Source: Nemophila menziesii (Eukaryota > Streptophyta > Magnoliopsida > Boraginales > Hydrophyllaceae). From it: 64,000 bases of DNA. Both the position numbers and the translations under genes were made by a program. This document shows positions 11,411 through 23,273 of the stretch, in pieces; the stretch's first letter is position 1, and the number at the start of each line of letters is the position of its first letter. Below the pieces are notes generated by a model, which saw only the letters and a list, made by a program, of their open reading frames with translations, was not told the origin of the DNA and searched no databases. The stretch is from NCBI GenBank assembly GCA_029959085.1, contig JARWIR010000008.1, forward strand, positions 4,836,001-4,900,000, given 5' to 3'.

Positions 11411-12392
11411 TTTTTTTTTCTTTTTTTGGTGCCATTTTTCAATCTCGTGAGGTAGATTGGGTTGAATGTTAAGTGTTTGGTAAAATGTTTGGGTGAAAAA
11501 AGAGTGGAGAGAAGAGAAAAAAATAGCAGCAAGAGGGAGATAGAAAGAAAGCCACCCCACCAGTGTAACCAAAAAAACAAATTTAGAGAGAGAAAACTAT
11601 TTTGGGAAATTTTTGGACTAAAGAGCTTGCCATTTCAGCCATTTTCATTTCCTTATTAATCAATGGATAATTTAGTTTTTAAGGCCAAGTGGCCACCCCT
11701 CTTTATATTATACATCCAACCTCCCAACTAGTAGTTTGGGAGCCCAACTAATAGGGTAAAAACCCTAGAAACCCCTCCAGTAACCAATATAAACCCCCAA
11801 CCCATCCCCTTTCTTCTCCCTCAGCATACCCGACCCCCTCCCCTCCCGTTCCCTCAACTCCGTTCTCTGTGATAGTGACCAACCCACCACTGCCCCCTAC
11901 CTTCTCTGTGAGCACTGCATCACCCACAACCACCTCCCTTACCCTCTCTGTGATCACTGACCAACCCACCACCACCTCCCCCCTCTGTGTGAGAGTGCTG
12001 CACTGCTTCATCGGCCACCATCAACACCTCCATTCACATCAGATCTCCACCAACATCATCCTCAACATCAACTGTTGCACCACATCCCCTTCATCTCTGC
12101 TCTCAGAATCGACATCTACACCAACATCACCACCGAAATTAAAAACTCCACCATCATCATCGGCATTAGCAGAACCCCACCACCACATCCTCTTCCCCAT
12201 CTTCTCCATCTTCACCACTACTGAACATATTTAACCACCATCAACCCCGATCTCTACCATTGAAATCCGTCTATTCACCACCATCGTAACCCATCACTTC
12301 ACCACCATCGAAGCCCATCTCTTCAACACTACACTATCTGATCTCGGCATCCACATGTCCACTACTCCATCATTGAAAACCAACTCTTCACC
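11411..12392. other. C-rich low-complexity tract
   Basis: From about 11750 the + strand is rich in CCA, ACC and CCT runs. A 121-codon frame at 11869-12234 is composed mostly of Ser, Thr, Pro and His with no domain; it is probably not a gene, though the CCCTAGAAACCC stretch near 11765 has the look of a plant 5' region. Confidence 0.35.
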
Positions 12393-12573
12393 ATCGAATC
12401 ATGGGCTAAGCCCCATCGCACCACCACCTTCAAATTTATTTTCAGAATCTAAGCCCCATCGAATCATGTGCTAAGCCCCATCGCACCACCACCTTCAAAT
12501 TCATTTTCAGAATCTAAACCCCATTGAATCTAAGTCCCATCGCACCACCACCTTCAAATCCATATGCAGAATC
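12393..12573. repeat. tandem repeat, about 60-66-bp unit, 3 copies
   Basis: The phrase CCCATCGCACCACCACCTTC recurs at about 12411, 12477 and 12537, each followed by AAAT and CAGAATC. Confidence 0.85.
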
Positions 12574-12761
12574 AGAGTCAAGTTAGGGTTTTTTTCATTT
12601 TCGCTTCAAATTCAATATCAGATGGGTTTTGATTCACCTTCCCCAAACCAACAAAAAACGTGTCTCATTTTTGGGTTCTCTTGTTTAATTTTTTAGTCCA
12701 TTTCCCATCCCACATTTTCCAGGTCACCGTGTCTCATTTGGGTTCTAATGTTGGTCTTGAT

Positions 12762-12926
12762 GGGGCCAGGCCCAAATTGGATTTAGTTCTTACTGGGCAG
12801 ACCAAAAATAATGATGGACTAATTGTTAAGTTTTGTTGGTTATGGGGCCAAGCCCAAATAGGATTTAGTTCTTGCTGGGCCAGACCTAATATCAGAGTTA
12901 GACTAGTTGTTAGGTTTTGGATTATG
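12762..12926. repeat. 82-bp direct duplication
   Basis: Two adjacent copies starting GGGGCCA-GCCCAAAT and carrying GGATTTAGTTCTT, about 80-85% alike by eye. Confidence 0.8.
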
Positions 12927-13409
12927 GATGGTGCACATGAGGAAAGATGGACTAATGACTTAATTTTTTTTAAACGCAACGTAAGAAAAGATGTAAAAAA
13001 CATACTGTGGGGCCGTACCCATTGATAAAATGGAATGAATGAAAACATACGGTGTAGGTTCGTACCCACCACGAACAAGGATAAAGGAATAAAAGCCTAA
13101 CCAAAAACTTAGAAATTGATTTTAAAATGGATGATTTTTTTAGTTTGGATGTATATTATAAATTTAGGGGATTTGTGGATATAAATTGTAATTTCCTCTT
13201 AATCAATTTCTCTTTCTTCTTCGTTCTATCCAGCTCCACTACCATGAGTACTTTATCTCTCTCCTCCAATGTGCGAAATTTGTTTTTATCTTTACCACTT
13301 CCTTCACTCAGAGAATTCAAAATTTTCCCGTCTCATTAGACTCATACCTCGAGGTAGTTGCAGCTCTCTCCTTTTTCTTTTCTCTCCGTCTCTTCTTCAC
13401 ACACTCCAA

Positions 13410-14112
13410 ATGGGTAAATCCGCAAAGAAATCTGCAACCGAAGTAAGCCACCTTCCATTTATTCTTCTGTTCTTGAGCGTTTCATGTTTGTTTCTTTGTT
13501 TGTTAAATATTGTTTGTTGTTTGGTTTATAGGTTGATGCAGTTGCACCTGTTGTTGCGGGTACGCTATTGAGTTTGTTAATGAATTTACCGATTCTATAA
13601 TTCTCATTACTAATAAACTCCATGAGAGGATTATATAAGTTTTTAAGGTTCTGTGAGTATGTTTTATGAATTAATTGTAATTTTTTTTAAACTTTTACTA
13701 GCTCTAATAGTAAAATTATTTTATGAGCTGAACTTTTATTTGTACGTATAGTAGTATAAATCTCAAAGTTCCGAACTCGAGCTTTTGTGCACTAATTGCT
13801 CTGTTATTCTCTAGTTAATGAATTTATTGAAAATACTATTTTTATATAATAATTCCTCTCTTATATTCCTTCAATTTTATGTTATTAGTTGTGAATTAGC
13901 TCTAGTTTTTCTCCAATTAATAGTTTATGTATGTTTATAATTTCATTTTTATTGCTTATTATAGGAAAGAGAGATGCAGAGGAAATAATTGAGAAGAAGA
14001 CAAATGGGAAAAGCATAAGAAAGATATTGTAGAAGCTATTGAAAAGAAGAAGGTTGTTAAGAAGGTTTCTTCCTTTGATGATTCTTCTGATGAATCTGAT
14101 GATGAACCAGAG
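13410..14112 (+). pseudogene. nucleolin-like gene, 5' exons only
   Basis: Exon 1 (13410-13442) encodes MGKSAKKSATE. A GT..AG intron leads to exon 2 (13532-13559, VDAVAPVVA), and a second intron to exon 3 (13965-14112), with acidic/lysine-rich sequence ending SSDESDDEPE before a GTATAA donor. This is the N-terminus of plant nucleolin-like proteins, which act in rRNA transcription and processing in the nucleolus. A one-base frameshift in exon 3 gives TAG near 14028, and the SSDESDDEPE block is read in the other frame. The RRM and GAR domains are missing: after about 14170 the sequence is Ty3 pol. The splice sites survive, so this was a genomic fragment, not a processed copy. Confidence 0.75.
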
Positions 14113-14169
14113 GTATAATTTCTTATTACAATTCGTATATTTAATAATCTATACTTGTATAACACTTGA

Positions 14170-16043
14170 CTTACCGAAGCCAATGGAAGAGCTAGCCAAA
14201 ACAGTGGCAACTCTTAACTCTGGAAATCCAAAGCATAAGCGCCTCACCTATGAACCTGTTAGAGAGCCAAGGGAGATAATGCCCAAAAAGAAACCATTTA
14301 TTGAATCTCCCACAAAATTAGAAGAAAAGCCACTTTCGACACACTTGAGGTATGCTTATTTAGGTACTAACAACACTCTACCTGTTATTGTTTCAGCTAC
14401 TTTAACAGGTCTTCAAGAAGACAAACTGTTGCGTATGCTAAGAGATAATATAGAGGCGATTGGTTGGACTATTGCTGACATCAAAGGTATTAGTCCTTCC
14501 TATTTCCAACACAAAATCATTCTGGACGATGAAAGTGCACGCTTAGTCGAAGGGCAAATGAGATTGATGCCAGCTACAAAGGAAGTGGTGAAGAAAGAGG
14601 TTATTAAATTACTAGATGGGGAATCATTTATCCTATAGCTAGTAGCGAATGGGTAAGTCCAGTTCAAAGCGTACCAAAGAAGGTGGTATCACTACCATCT
14701 TGAATGAACAGAATGAAGCCATACCCTCAAGAACCGTTGTTGGTTGGAGAGTATGTATGGATTATCGTAAGTTGAACAAGGCCACTTGCCTCTTTCGTTT
14801 ATAGATCAGATGTTAGACAAGCTAGCTGGAAGAGAATATTATTGATTTTTTGGATGGGTATTCAGGATATAATCAGATATATGTAGATCCAAAAGACCAA
14901 CACAAGACAACCTTTACATGTCCTTTTGGTACCTTTGCCTTCCGAAGGATTCCATTTGGATTATGTAATGCACCTGCTACTTTCCAGAGATGTATGATGG
15001 CGATTTTATGGGACATGACCGATGATTTCCTCGAGGTATTTATGGATGAATTTTCTGTGTTTGGTGATAAATTTGATGAGTGTTTACGAAACCTGGAGAA
15101 GGTGTTGATTAGATGCAATGAGACTGATTTGGTTTTGAACTGGGAGAAGTGTCATTTTATGGTTCGTGAGGGTATAGTGTTGGGTCACAAGGTATCAAGT
15201 GCTGGTTTAGAAGTTGATCGTGCAAAGATTGATGAGGTAATCAAGAATCTTCCCCCTCCTATTTCCATAAAAGGGGTAAGAAGTTTTTTGGGTCATGCTG
15301 GTTTTTACCGATGTTGCATCAAGGAATTCTCTAAGATCGTTAAAACATTGTGTAACTTACTCGAAAAGGACGCCAAATTCCTTTTTGATGAAGCTTTCAT
15401 GGTGGCATTTCAAGATATTAAGAAGAAGCTTAATTATGCACCTATTGTATTACCTCCTGATTGGAAGATTCCGTTTGAAGTTATGTGTGATGCTAGTGAT
15501 CTTGCCATGGGTGCTGTTTTGGGTCAGAGAAAAGATAAGGTATTAATTCCATCTATTATGCTAGTAAGGTCTTTACAAGTGCTCAAATAAATTATACCGT
15601 AACTGAGAAGGAGCTACTAGCTGTAGTTTATGCATTTGAAAAATTTCGTTCCTATCTACTTGGGGCGAAAGTTGTTGTGTTTACCGACCATTCCGCGATT
15701 AAATACCTGATGGAAAGAAAGATGCTAAGCCGCGTTTGATCAGATGGGTGTTGTTATTGCAAGAGTTTGACTTAGAAATTCGAGATCGAAAGGGTTGTGA
15801 TAATCAAGTGGCAGCTCATTTGTCACATCTTGAAGGATCTGAGTTTAATAGTGGACAAGAGTTGGTCAAGGAGGAGTTTCCTGATGAAAGCTTATTTTCC
15901 ATATATTATGGTACTTCATGGTATGCAGACATTGCGAATCTTATTGTGAGTGGTAACTTTCCTGAAGGAGCTACATTACAATATAAGAAGAGATTAATAA
16001 GCCGTGCTAAACAGTTCTTTTGGGAGGAACCCTTCCTCTACAA
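14170..16043 (+). pseudogene. Ty3/gypsy pol fragment (RT-RNase H), Athila/Tat-like
   Basis: Coding blocks in order: the pre-RT region (THLRYAYLG, GWTIADIKGIS), RT (LDGYSGYNQI, FGLCNAPATFQR, NWEKCHFM, GVRSFLGHAGFYR), RNase H (MCDASDLAMGAVLGQR, then TEKELLAVVYAFEKFR in a second frame and [16 protein letters not shown]) and the first part of the integrase zinc region ([10 protein letters not shown]). These are typical of the Athila/Tat branch. It is dead: there are several frameshifts (14638-14850, about 15545, about 15725), and the catalytic box reads FMDE where xMDD is expected. No LTR, PBS or gag adjoin it. The left side meets the nucleolin fragment and the right side ends abruptly at about 16043 in repeat R. 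Confidence 0.88.
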
Positions 16044-17452
16044 AGTATCTTCTCTTTTGTCCATCCAAAGATTAACACGGTGGCAGATTGGTGAGAAAAC
16101 AAAAGGTCATATGTATTTTTATTAGCCAATGGATTGTCACCCATCTCCCTAATTCGCCAAGTTTTTCAGCTCGCGAGTCCAATCCTATAAGAATTTTCTA
16201 AACTCTTGTATTCTTTTGATCTTTCGAAATTTTATACTATGTTATTTAGATTATTAAAAACTGTATTTCTATAAAAATCTTTAGTTTGCACATGAATTAA
16301 ATGTTAAAAAGCTCTTGGAATCTAATTTTTTTTCCTTTGGTTGCAGTGATGGTGATCAGAAATGGTTTTGGTAGTGTTGTGGAGGAGATGGAGATAAGAA
16401 AATGAAATAAAGAAAAAAACTTAAAACAAATTAAGAATTAAATAACTTTGTTACTCTTATTTTTTCTGGATAAAAAACACTTGGTAGTTAACATGTCTCG
16501 AATAACATTATAATAAAAAAATAGTAAAATGACTAACAAACGTGGACCATTTATTAAAAAAATAGGGTTAAAATGTTTATTTGCAAATATAAAGGGAAAA
16601 TTTGTCACTTAACAAAAATAAATGTCTATTTGACATATTTACCCAAAAATAGAACTACGAGAATATTAATATAAAAAAATATATAATATGATATGAATAT
16701 CTGTTAAGCTAAAAAGTAACACATAACCTAAATATATCTCACTCGCCGCTACTATCCTGTTTTATCTCATCTACCTCTTTAACATTCATTTCAATGCCTA
16801 ATACTTTCTTATTTTACTATAGCTGACAAAAACTTTTCTCCGATCTCTCAGATATAATACATATCACCAATATTTGCAAGATCATACCCTACTTTTCAAA
16901 GGATATGATTGTTCGTCATGTCATTTCAACAAATATAACCAGGTAAGATATTTTACTACCTATTATAAAATTACATATCAATCTAGTTAATTAGATTATG
17001 TGTTTTCATTAATGAAAAGTAAAACTTGATAGTATGAATCAGGAGTACTTAATATTTTTTTATTTAATTTTATGTAAATTATTATTTATTTATAAGATTA
17101 TTTTGCTTGCTTATTTTTTTATAGATTTTTTTATTTAAGTTTGTATATAATTGTTTATTAAGTTTATAATCGATTTGAATAATTAAAATTTATAATTTCT
17201 TTAAATTTTAATTATAAAAAATTTACAATCATAGTGGCCAAATATATATTTTTTAATTTTATTTGTACAATATATATTTTTAATATTAAGGTCAAATTCA
17301 TATTATATCTCAAGCCAACTCTTATACGACTGACATATAAGTTAGAAATACAATGTCATTACTTAGTGGATAAATTAAAGAGAACCCCAATAAAAAACTG
17401 ATTATATTAATATGTTTTAGTTGGATCTTTATCATTTCGAAGAATTTTATTT

Positions 17453-17492
<40 letters not shown>

Positions 17493-17755
17493 ACATTTGA
17501 CAATGTATAAAAGACCCTTTACTTAATAATTAGAATTTACTTTATTTTTCAGACCTACCTAACCTTTTTATTCTTTTCCAACATATAGCAAAATATTATA
17601 GAAATGGAAAATGATTAAAACCCAACCCATACCTTTAGGTAGGCCTAACCTATTTTTCTCAATATTTTGAACAATTGAACAAAATTTATTTTACTAAAAA
17701 ATAGCGTAATATTTTAAATCTAAATTAAAAGTCTTAGGTGTAATTTTAATTTTTT
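16044..17755. repeat. dispersed repeat R, copy 1
   Basis: AT-rich and non-coding. It shares long blocks with 54345-56150 and 59175-60930: TCCATCCAAAGATTAACAC, GGATTGTCACCCATCTCCCT, GCTCGCGAGTCCAATCC, CGCCGCTACTATCCT and AACCAGGTAAGATATTTTAC. The first bases are the end of an RNase H-like coding sequence (see 54085). The 3' side is interrupted by the LINE. Confidence 0.85.
17454..17489. repeat. (TA)n microsatellite
   Basis: Uninterrupted TA dinucleotides, about 17 units, inside repeat R. Confidence 0.95.
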
Positions 17756-17972
17756 TTTGTCAACGAAAAAATAAAATAAATTAAGAACGTTTATACAAGG
17801 ATTTAAGGAAAATATAAAATTCGCTTAAAGAGCCATTTTCCCAAGCACCGCGTCTTGCACTCTTAGCTGTAAGATCCGTAACGCTATTAAATTTCCTATT
17901 TACGAAGTTAACCTTCTAGGAAAGGAACTTCGAAAACCAGCTCTTCATTTCGGCAATAAAAGGGTAAATCTG

Positions 17973-18356
17973 CTATCGAAGACCTATGCCTTTAGAGATA
18001 CCTTGAACCATTTCAAGGTTATCGGAGTAAAAGGAAACACTCCGAAGATTACAATTAGCAGCCTTTCTCATAGTAAGAAGGACCACACAACATTCACCTT
18101 CGATAGGATTTCTAACGAAAGATTTGGAAATAATCTTGTGGGTGATTATACCTTCCTTGTCAATTGCAATTTCTGCTAGACCTGAAGGTTCATAATCTCT
18201 TTTAAACGATGTATCGCTCATGAAAAAATAGTTCAAATCGTCCGCTAGTATTGGGTTGTTTTCTAGCATTACATCCTTATCATCTTCATCCTTTAATGTA
18301 CTTCTCTTTTTTTGTTCCTTTTCATCATTATTCTTATTAGCAAAGAGATCGTTCAT
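17973..18356 (-). pseudogene. LINE RNase H domain (RVT_3-like)
   Basis: A 127-codon open piece with MSDTSFKR at the first catalytic Asp, then EGECCVVLLTMRKAA and VSFYSDNLEMVQGI with the later acidic residue. This order matches the RNase H at the 3' end of plant L1-type ORF2. It is in a separate frame from the RT. Confidence 0.75.
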
Positions 18357-18384
18357 AGCCGAATGGATTTTAAATAAAATGTCC

Positions 18385-18837
18385 TTAGGTCAGTAAAAAA
18401 TAGGCGATAAATTTATTATGGTCCCATCCTTCCTTAACATATTTCTTACGCATTTCAATTAACCAATCTTCCAAGTCATATTTTTTCTCTTTTTCAATAT
18501 GCATTTGTAACCTTGAGTTGGCCCATATTGCCATACTTAACGGGCATTTTATGAAAATATGTTCCAAATCTTCCTTATCGAGATCACACTATTCACATGT
18601 ATCGTCTTTAACACATTTCTTGATTTTAAGATTTCTTTTGGTAGGTAGTGCTCCATTACAAATTTTCCATCCAAAAGATCTAACTTTGTTCATAACGTTT
18701 GATTTCTAAATGATACTCCAAAGACTACTATTATCATGTTTACCTTGAGAAGATGATTGCGCATCATTCTGCACTTCCTGTTCCACCAATTAATGGTATC
18801 CCGATTTAGTACTATAGATTCCATCCTTCGAGAAAGA
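18385..18837 (-). pseudogene. LINE zf-RVT region, broken
   Basis: The minus strand reads MEHIFIKCPLSMAIW, the zinc-binding RT-tail motif found after the RT of plant LINEs. Stops separate it from the RT frame above. Confidence 0.7.
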
Positions 18838-20376
18838 CTAGATTAATTTGTCTACTTCCTTGAGTATCAAAATGGGAATTTTACATATATTGCTGACAAT
18901 GTTTGGTGGAAAAAGTTGCCTAAGTAATTCCATATTCCAAGTCATCATATCTTCATTAAAAAGTTGTGCTACTATATCCACTTTGCAACCTGCCGGTTTC
19001 TCCAAAGTAATATTATTTCCAATCCAATTTTGGTCCCATATATTAATATTTAAGCCATTTCCAATTCTCCATATTGAATGTTGTTTGATAAATTGTATTC
19101 CTTTATAAATGCTTGTCCAGCTCCATGATCTTTTATTAGAAAGTTTGACGTTGAGAAGATTATCAAACAGAGAATAGATACCTTTTAATACCTTAGCCAC
19201 CAGTGAGTTAGGATTGTTCATAATTCTCCAGGCTTGTTTAGGTAAAAGGGCCATATTCATTTTTTGAAAGTCTCTGAATCCAATACCTCCGATAGATTTA
19301 GCTCTATAATTTTTCTTCCACTTGACCCAGTGAATTCTTTTTTTAGTGTTAGAATCCCACAAGAAATTAGCAACGATTCCAAACAATTTCTTGCACAGTG
19401 ATTTAGGGAATTCAAATATAGACATTGCATAATTAGGTATCACTTGAAGCACCGCCTTTATAAGTACCTCTTTACCTCCATCAAAAGGTAAGTTAGCAGA
19501 ATAACTAGAAGATTTATTGAGAAGCTTGTTTTTAATATAATTTAAATTTTCAGATTTTGCTCTTTTAAGGGAAAAAGGTATCCCCAAATATTTTCCAAAA
19601 GTAGATGTCCTTGTAACATTTAAATTCTTAGCCACCTCTTCACAAATATTCTCCGGCGTTCCTTTACTAAATAGAATTGACGATTTTTGAAAAGTAATCC
19701 GTTGACCAGATGCTTGACAAAATAGTGATATAGTATCTTTAAAAGCTTCAATTTCATTCTTCTCAATATTTATGAAAAATAACGCGTCATCGGAAAATAA
19801 TAGATGTGTAAGACTTGGACAGTTTCTAGTAATTTTGATACCTTTAATATTACCTTCCCGACATTGATAATTAATAAGACCGATAAGACTTTCAGTTAGA
19901 ATTGAAAATAAAAGTTGAGATAGAGGGTCGCCTTGTCGGATTCCTCTAGTAGGAGAGAATTTATTAAGTCTTTGACAGTTGACTTTTATTTGTAACGATA
20001 TTGAAGATATAAAATCATAGATCCATTTGACCCATTTTTCACAAAAGCCAATAGCTTTAAGAGTTTGAACTAGAAAGTCCCAGTTGACTTGGTCATAAGC
20101 CTTCGCCATATCAATTTTAACAGCCGCAAAGTGTTTATATGATATTCTCTTATTTTTAAGGAAAAAAGAAACTTCATGCGCAATTAATATGTTGTCTTGA
20201 ATACTTCTTCCTTTAATGAATGCTGATTGGGTAAGCGATATTAAATCATCCATAATAGGCTGTAATCTATTGGCCAGAATCTTTGAAATAATTTTATAAC
20301 TGATGTTAAGACAAGCAATAGGTCTATTATCCGCGACTGATTCTTGAAACTCCCCTTTTGGAATAAGTGTACTCAA
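18838..20376 (-). CDS. LINE reverse transcriptase ORF
   Basis: A 512-codon open frame with RVT_1 blocks in order: RPIACLNISYKIISKILANR, QSAFIKGRSIQDNI, IDMAKAYDQVNW (catalytic Asp), TRGIRQGDPLS and the LLFSDDALFF catalytic pair, then the conserved GKYLGIPF and GIGFRDFQKMN thumb/tail motifs. It copies LINE RNA at the nicked target. The frame begins inside the RT region: the upstream part (20377-20900) carries stops, so the full ORF2 is broken even though this part is open. Confidence 0.9.
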   Translation of the reverse strand: MSTLIPKGEFQESVADNRPIACLNISYKIISKILANRLQPIMDDLISLTQSAFIKGRSIQDNILIAHEVSFFLKNKRISYKHFAAVKIDMAKAYDQVNWDFLVQTLKAIGFCEKWVKWIYDFISSISLQIKVNCQRLNKFSPTRGIRQGDPLSQLLFSILTESLIGLINYQCREGNIKGIKITRNCPSLTHLLFSDDALFFINIEKNEIEAFKDTISLFCQASGQRITFQKSSILFSKGTPENICEEVAKNLNVTRTSTFGKYLGIPFSLKRAKSENLNYIKNKLLNKSSSYSANLPFDGGKEVLIKAVLQVIPNYAMSIFEFPKSLCKKLFGIVANFLWDSNTKKRIHWVKWKKNYRAKSIGGIGFRDFQKMNMALLPKQAWRIMNNPNSLVAKVLKGIYSLFDNLLNVKLSNKRSWSWTSIYKGIQFIKQHSIWRIGNGLNINIWDQNWIGNNITLEKPAGCKVDIVAQLFNEDMMTWNMELLRQLFPPNIVSNICKIPILILKEVDKLI

Positions 20377-21165
20377 AGTATCATTGAGACCATTGAGTGG
20401 TGTATTATTCTTGAAAAAATTGCTAACAGTTGTAAATAAATCATTCTTAAGAGTATCCTAGTTTTCTTGATAGAAATTACCTGGAAGACCATCTGACCCT
20501 AGAGCTTTTGATCCCGACATATCAAAAACAACTTTTTTGACTTCTTCCAAATCCGGCAGTTTAGTGATTTTCTCATTTATCTCGTCTGAAACCTTGTTAG
20601 GTATATATTGAGATGTATCCTCTCATTGAGGACCTGTTTTATCCGAGAAAAGATTTATATAATAATCACGAATAATGTCTTTAATTTCCACTTCATTCTC
20701 CGTCCAATAGCCATTATTATTTTTTATCGCATTAATTTTATTTACTTTCCTTCTAAAAAGGGTTTTGGCATGGAAATATTTAGTATTTTTGTCACCTTTT
20801 TTTATCCATTGATCTCTCGCCTTATCTGCCCAATATAATTCCTCTTGTCTCTAAGCTTCTTCTAATTTTCTGTATATTTATTTTTCTTTAATCCAATTTG
20901 TCTCCGTTGCTTGATCATTTTAAAGTTCAGTTAATTCTTTTTGATATTTGTCAATAAGTTTGCGATTATTACAAAAATTTTGTTTACTCCATCCCGTAAC
21001 AGCTAAGCATAGCGCATCTCTTTTTGCACAAAAATATTTAATAGAAGTAGCATTACCTTGTCCAATCCAGATTTTGTGTATAAAGTCCTTGCATTTATCA
21101 TTTTCTAACCATCTGGATTCAAACATAAAATAATTCTCAAACCTTGATTTGGGTGTGTCCATGGA
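20377..21165 (-). pseudogene. LINE ORF2 linker and N-terminal RT, broken
   Basis: Continuation between the endonuclease and RT domains. An 80-codon piece (20920-21162) includes AVTGWSKQNFCNN, typical of the linker of plant LINE ORF2. Stops occur at its end and again near 20460 and 20625. Confidence 0.7.
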
Positions 21166-21169
21166 AAGA

Positions 21170-21922
21170 ATGAGGGGTGAGTGGTCCGATCCAATTGCCG
21201 GTGGTACTTGAATTGAAGCATTCGGAAAGCTTTCACAGCATGAAAATGAAGCAAGTCCTCGATCAAGTCTTTCTTTAACATTTTCTTCTCCTTTTCGCTT
21301 ATTTGACTAAGTGTAGAAACATCCTTTACTTGCTAGGTCAATCAAATTATTTTTATTAATGAAGTTATTAAAACTATGATTCTATCAAAATTTTCTCCTC
21401 TTTTCCCCATTTTTTCCGAGGTATGTGAGATATCATTGAAATCCCCACTGAATAGAGTTGGAATATCCACACTAGAGTACCAATTTGTAAGAGATTTCCA
21501 TAAGTTATTTCTTTATTTTTCACAAGTTGGAGCATAAACACAAACCAAATACCAAATATCTTTATTTGATTCCATAACTTCGGCACTTACAAAAGATGGT
21601 GCAGAGTTTATAACCCTTAATTTCACGGAATCATTCCACAACAATAGAATCCCCCAGACATAAAAGATCTTCTCCTGGGTTCAACTACGTGTGAATTTCC
21701 AAAAGCTTTAAAATGACTACAAGAGGAAAGCTTACTAGTTTTTAACTTAGACTCTAACAAACAAGCGATAGAGATATGAAATTTTGTAACAAGGAACTTA
21801 AACATACTCTTTGTCGAGGGTGCCCTCGCTCCTCGACAATTCCACACAAGCATACTATCCATTAAATCCGCACCTATTAAGGGATAGGCCGTCATCCACT
21901 TGACCAATAGTAGGTCCACTTT
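21170..21922 (-). pseudogene. LINE endonuclease domain, broken
   Basis: The minus strand shows MLVWNCRGA near the start and GGFYCCG further on, the usual opening of plant LINE apurinic-type endonucleases. Later come FSGDFNDISH near 21450 and a DRTTHPS-like motif near 21195 that match the catalytic blocks. Stops and frame changes at about 21623, 21374 and 21300 break it. Confidence 0.75.
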
Positions 21923-22030
21923 CCATCACGGGGAGCCCCTTGTACTCGCAGCCTCATTAGAACATGATTCTTTGCTAGACACTCCGTCAAGGTGTCCTTG
22001 GCACTCATCCCCTTTACAAAAAACCAAATT

Positions 22031-22869
22031 TTCATTTACTTGTGCATCACCAATATAATAGTTCTCCTCCTTCTCCATCATTTACTCAATAAAGAAATAG
22101 TGACTCTGCATGTGACTTTTGTCACTACCAATCTTAAAATACACGACAATAAAAAAATCAGTACCCAAAATACAATACCGAAATATGTTAAAAACAGATT
22201 GCATGTCCCACACACCATCCCAATATAACAGAGAGGAATAAGGCTCCGTCTCAGTATAAAACCATGTAATACTGGGTTTGCAGTTACGGAGGCCAAGGCA
22301 ATAAAGATTAGTGATAAATTGAATTAGCACCTTCGAAATCCTTAAATAAAATGATAATCTTTGAGAAATAATTAACCCAAAAACATGCAGATTAGCAGAA
22401 GAAGAAATCTAGTACAACCTTTATTAAAGATCAAATAAGTTAAAAGATCGGTCAACCTGATAGATAAAGTCCAATTAAGCCTAATTAAAATATCTATCAT
22501 CCCTATAAAGCTGGTGAATTTCATCTTTAACATAATATCGCCGAATCCAATCAGAATATACTCAAAATCAGCCAAAAGAAAATTAATGGAGTAATACTCA
22601 CATGTCTGAAGAGACCAATAAAAGACTTTAAAATAGGATAGATAGAAGACAAGGTTATGAATTATCTTATACATAAACTGATGATGAAAACTATATACAT
22701 TAAAGATATCTATCACATTAATAACTCCAGTAAATAGAAACAATTGAAGTAAATAAGGATGGTTAAAGATGAATATACTGCATTTAAAGAGGCCACGACT
22801 ATAAAAGCTAATGATAAAGAGAGTTATTAGCTTCAAGCAGTTTTTCGCCTATGTTTTATCGAAACGGCC
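22031..22869. other. unassigned AT-rich DNA upstream of the LINE
   Basis: It could be the LINE 5'UTR or older flank. ORFs on the minus strand (up to 154 codons) are hydrophobic and low in complexity, with no gag or CCHC motif. Confidence 0.35.
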
Positions 22870-23273
22870 GCAGCAAAAATAACTATTTTTAATATTTAGA
22901 ATGGTCATCCAAATTCCAAGTCGGTTTGAAATTATTTTCACTTTAGTGGACGTAGTTGCAGAAATTTCAGATTTTCTTGGCAACATTTCCTTTCCTATTT
23001 TATCTCTGCTTCCTTTTATCTCTTGATTCCTTCCATATCTTCTTTACTTATCTTATTAGAATTTATATTGCATCTAATTATATTCCATAAACCTCAAGAG
23101 CTTCACATTAACACACAAATTAAACCAAATATGCTGTAAAAGTAAAAAATCATCAAATCAAGACAAGAAATAAGAAATTATCAAATGACGGATAAAAATC
23201 CATAATTAATTAATCGAATACACCTAAAATGATGCCTCCAACCTAGATTATTATATCACAAATAAGGAGACAT
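22870..23273 (-). mobile_element. LTR 5'-end fragment, second Ty3 family
   Basis: The minus strand starts ATGTCTCCTTATTTGTGATA, then CCTAGGTTGG-like and ATCATTTTAGGTGTATT motifs, matching the LTR starts at 10660 and 11288. It goes on to a CGGTTT..GTGG promoter-side block. The rest of the element is absent. Confidence 0.65.

Larger units (their letters stand above)
17755..22030 (-). mobile_element. L1-type LINE, minus strand, degenerate
   Basis: Read on the minus strand the order is endonuclease, reverse transcriptase, zinc-finger RT tail, RNase H. A run of T on the + strand (about 17750-17758) is the A-rich 3' tail. The 5' side fades near 22030. No ORF1/gag with CCHC was found in 22030-22870, so the element may be 5' truncated. 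I did not find a convincing target duplication. Confidence 0.85.

Noticed and set aside
11869..12234. 121-codon Ser/Thr/Pro/His ORF
   Set aside because: Low-complexity composition only; no domain, no conserved context.
22372..22836. 154-codon minus ORF
   Set aside because: Hydrophobic AT-driven frame with no gag, CCHC or other motif; probably chance.
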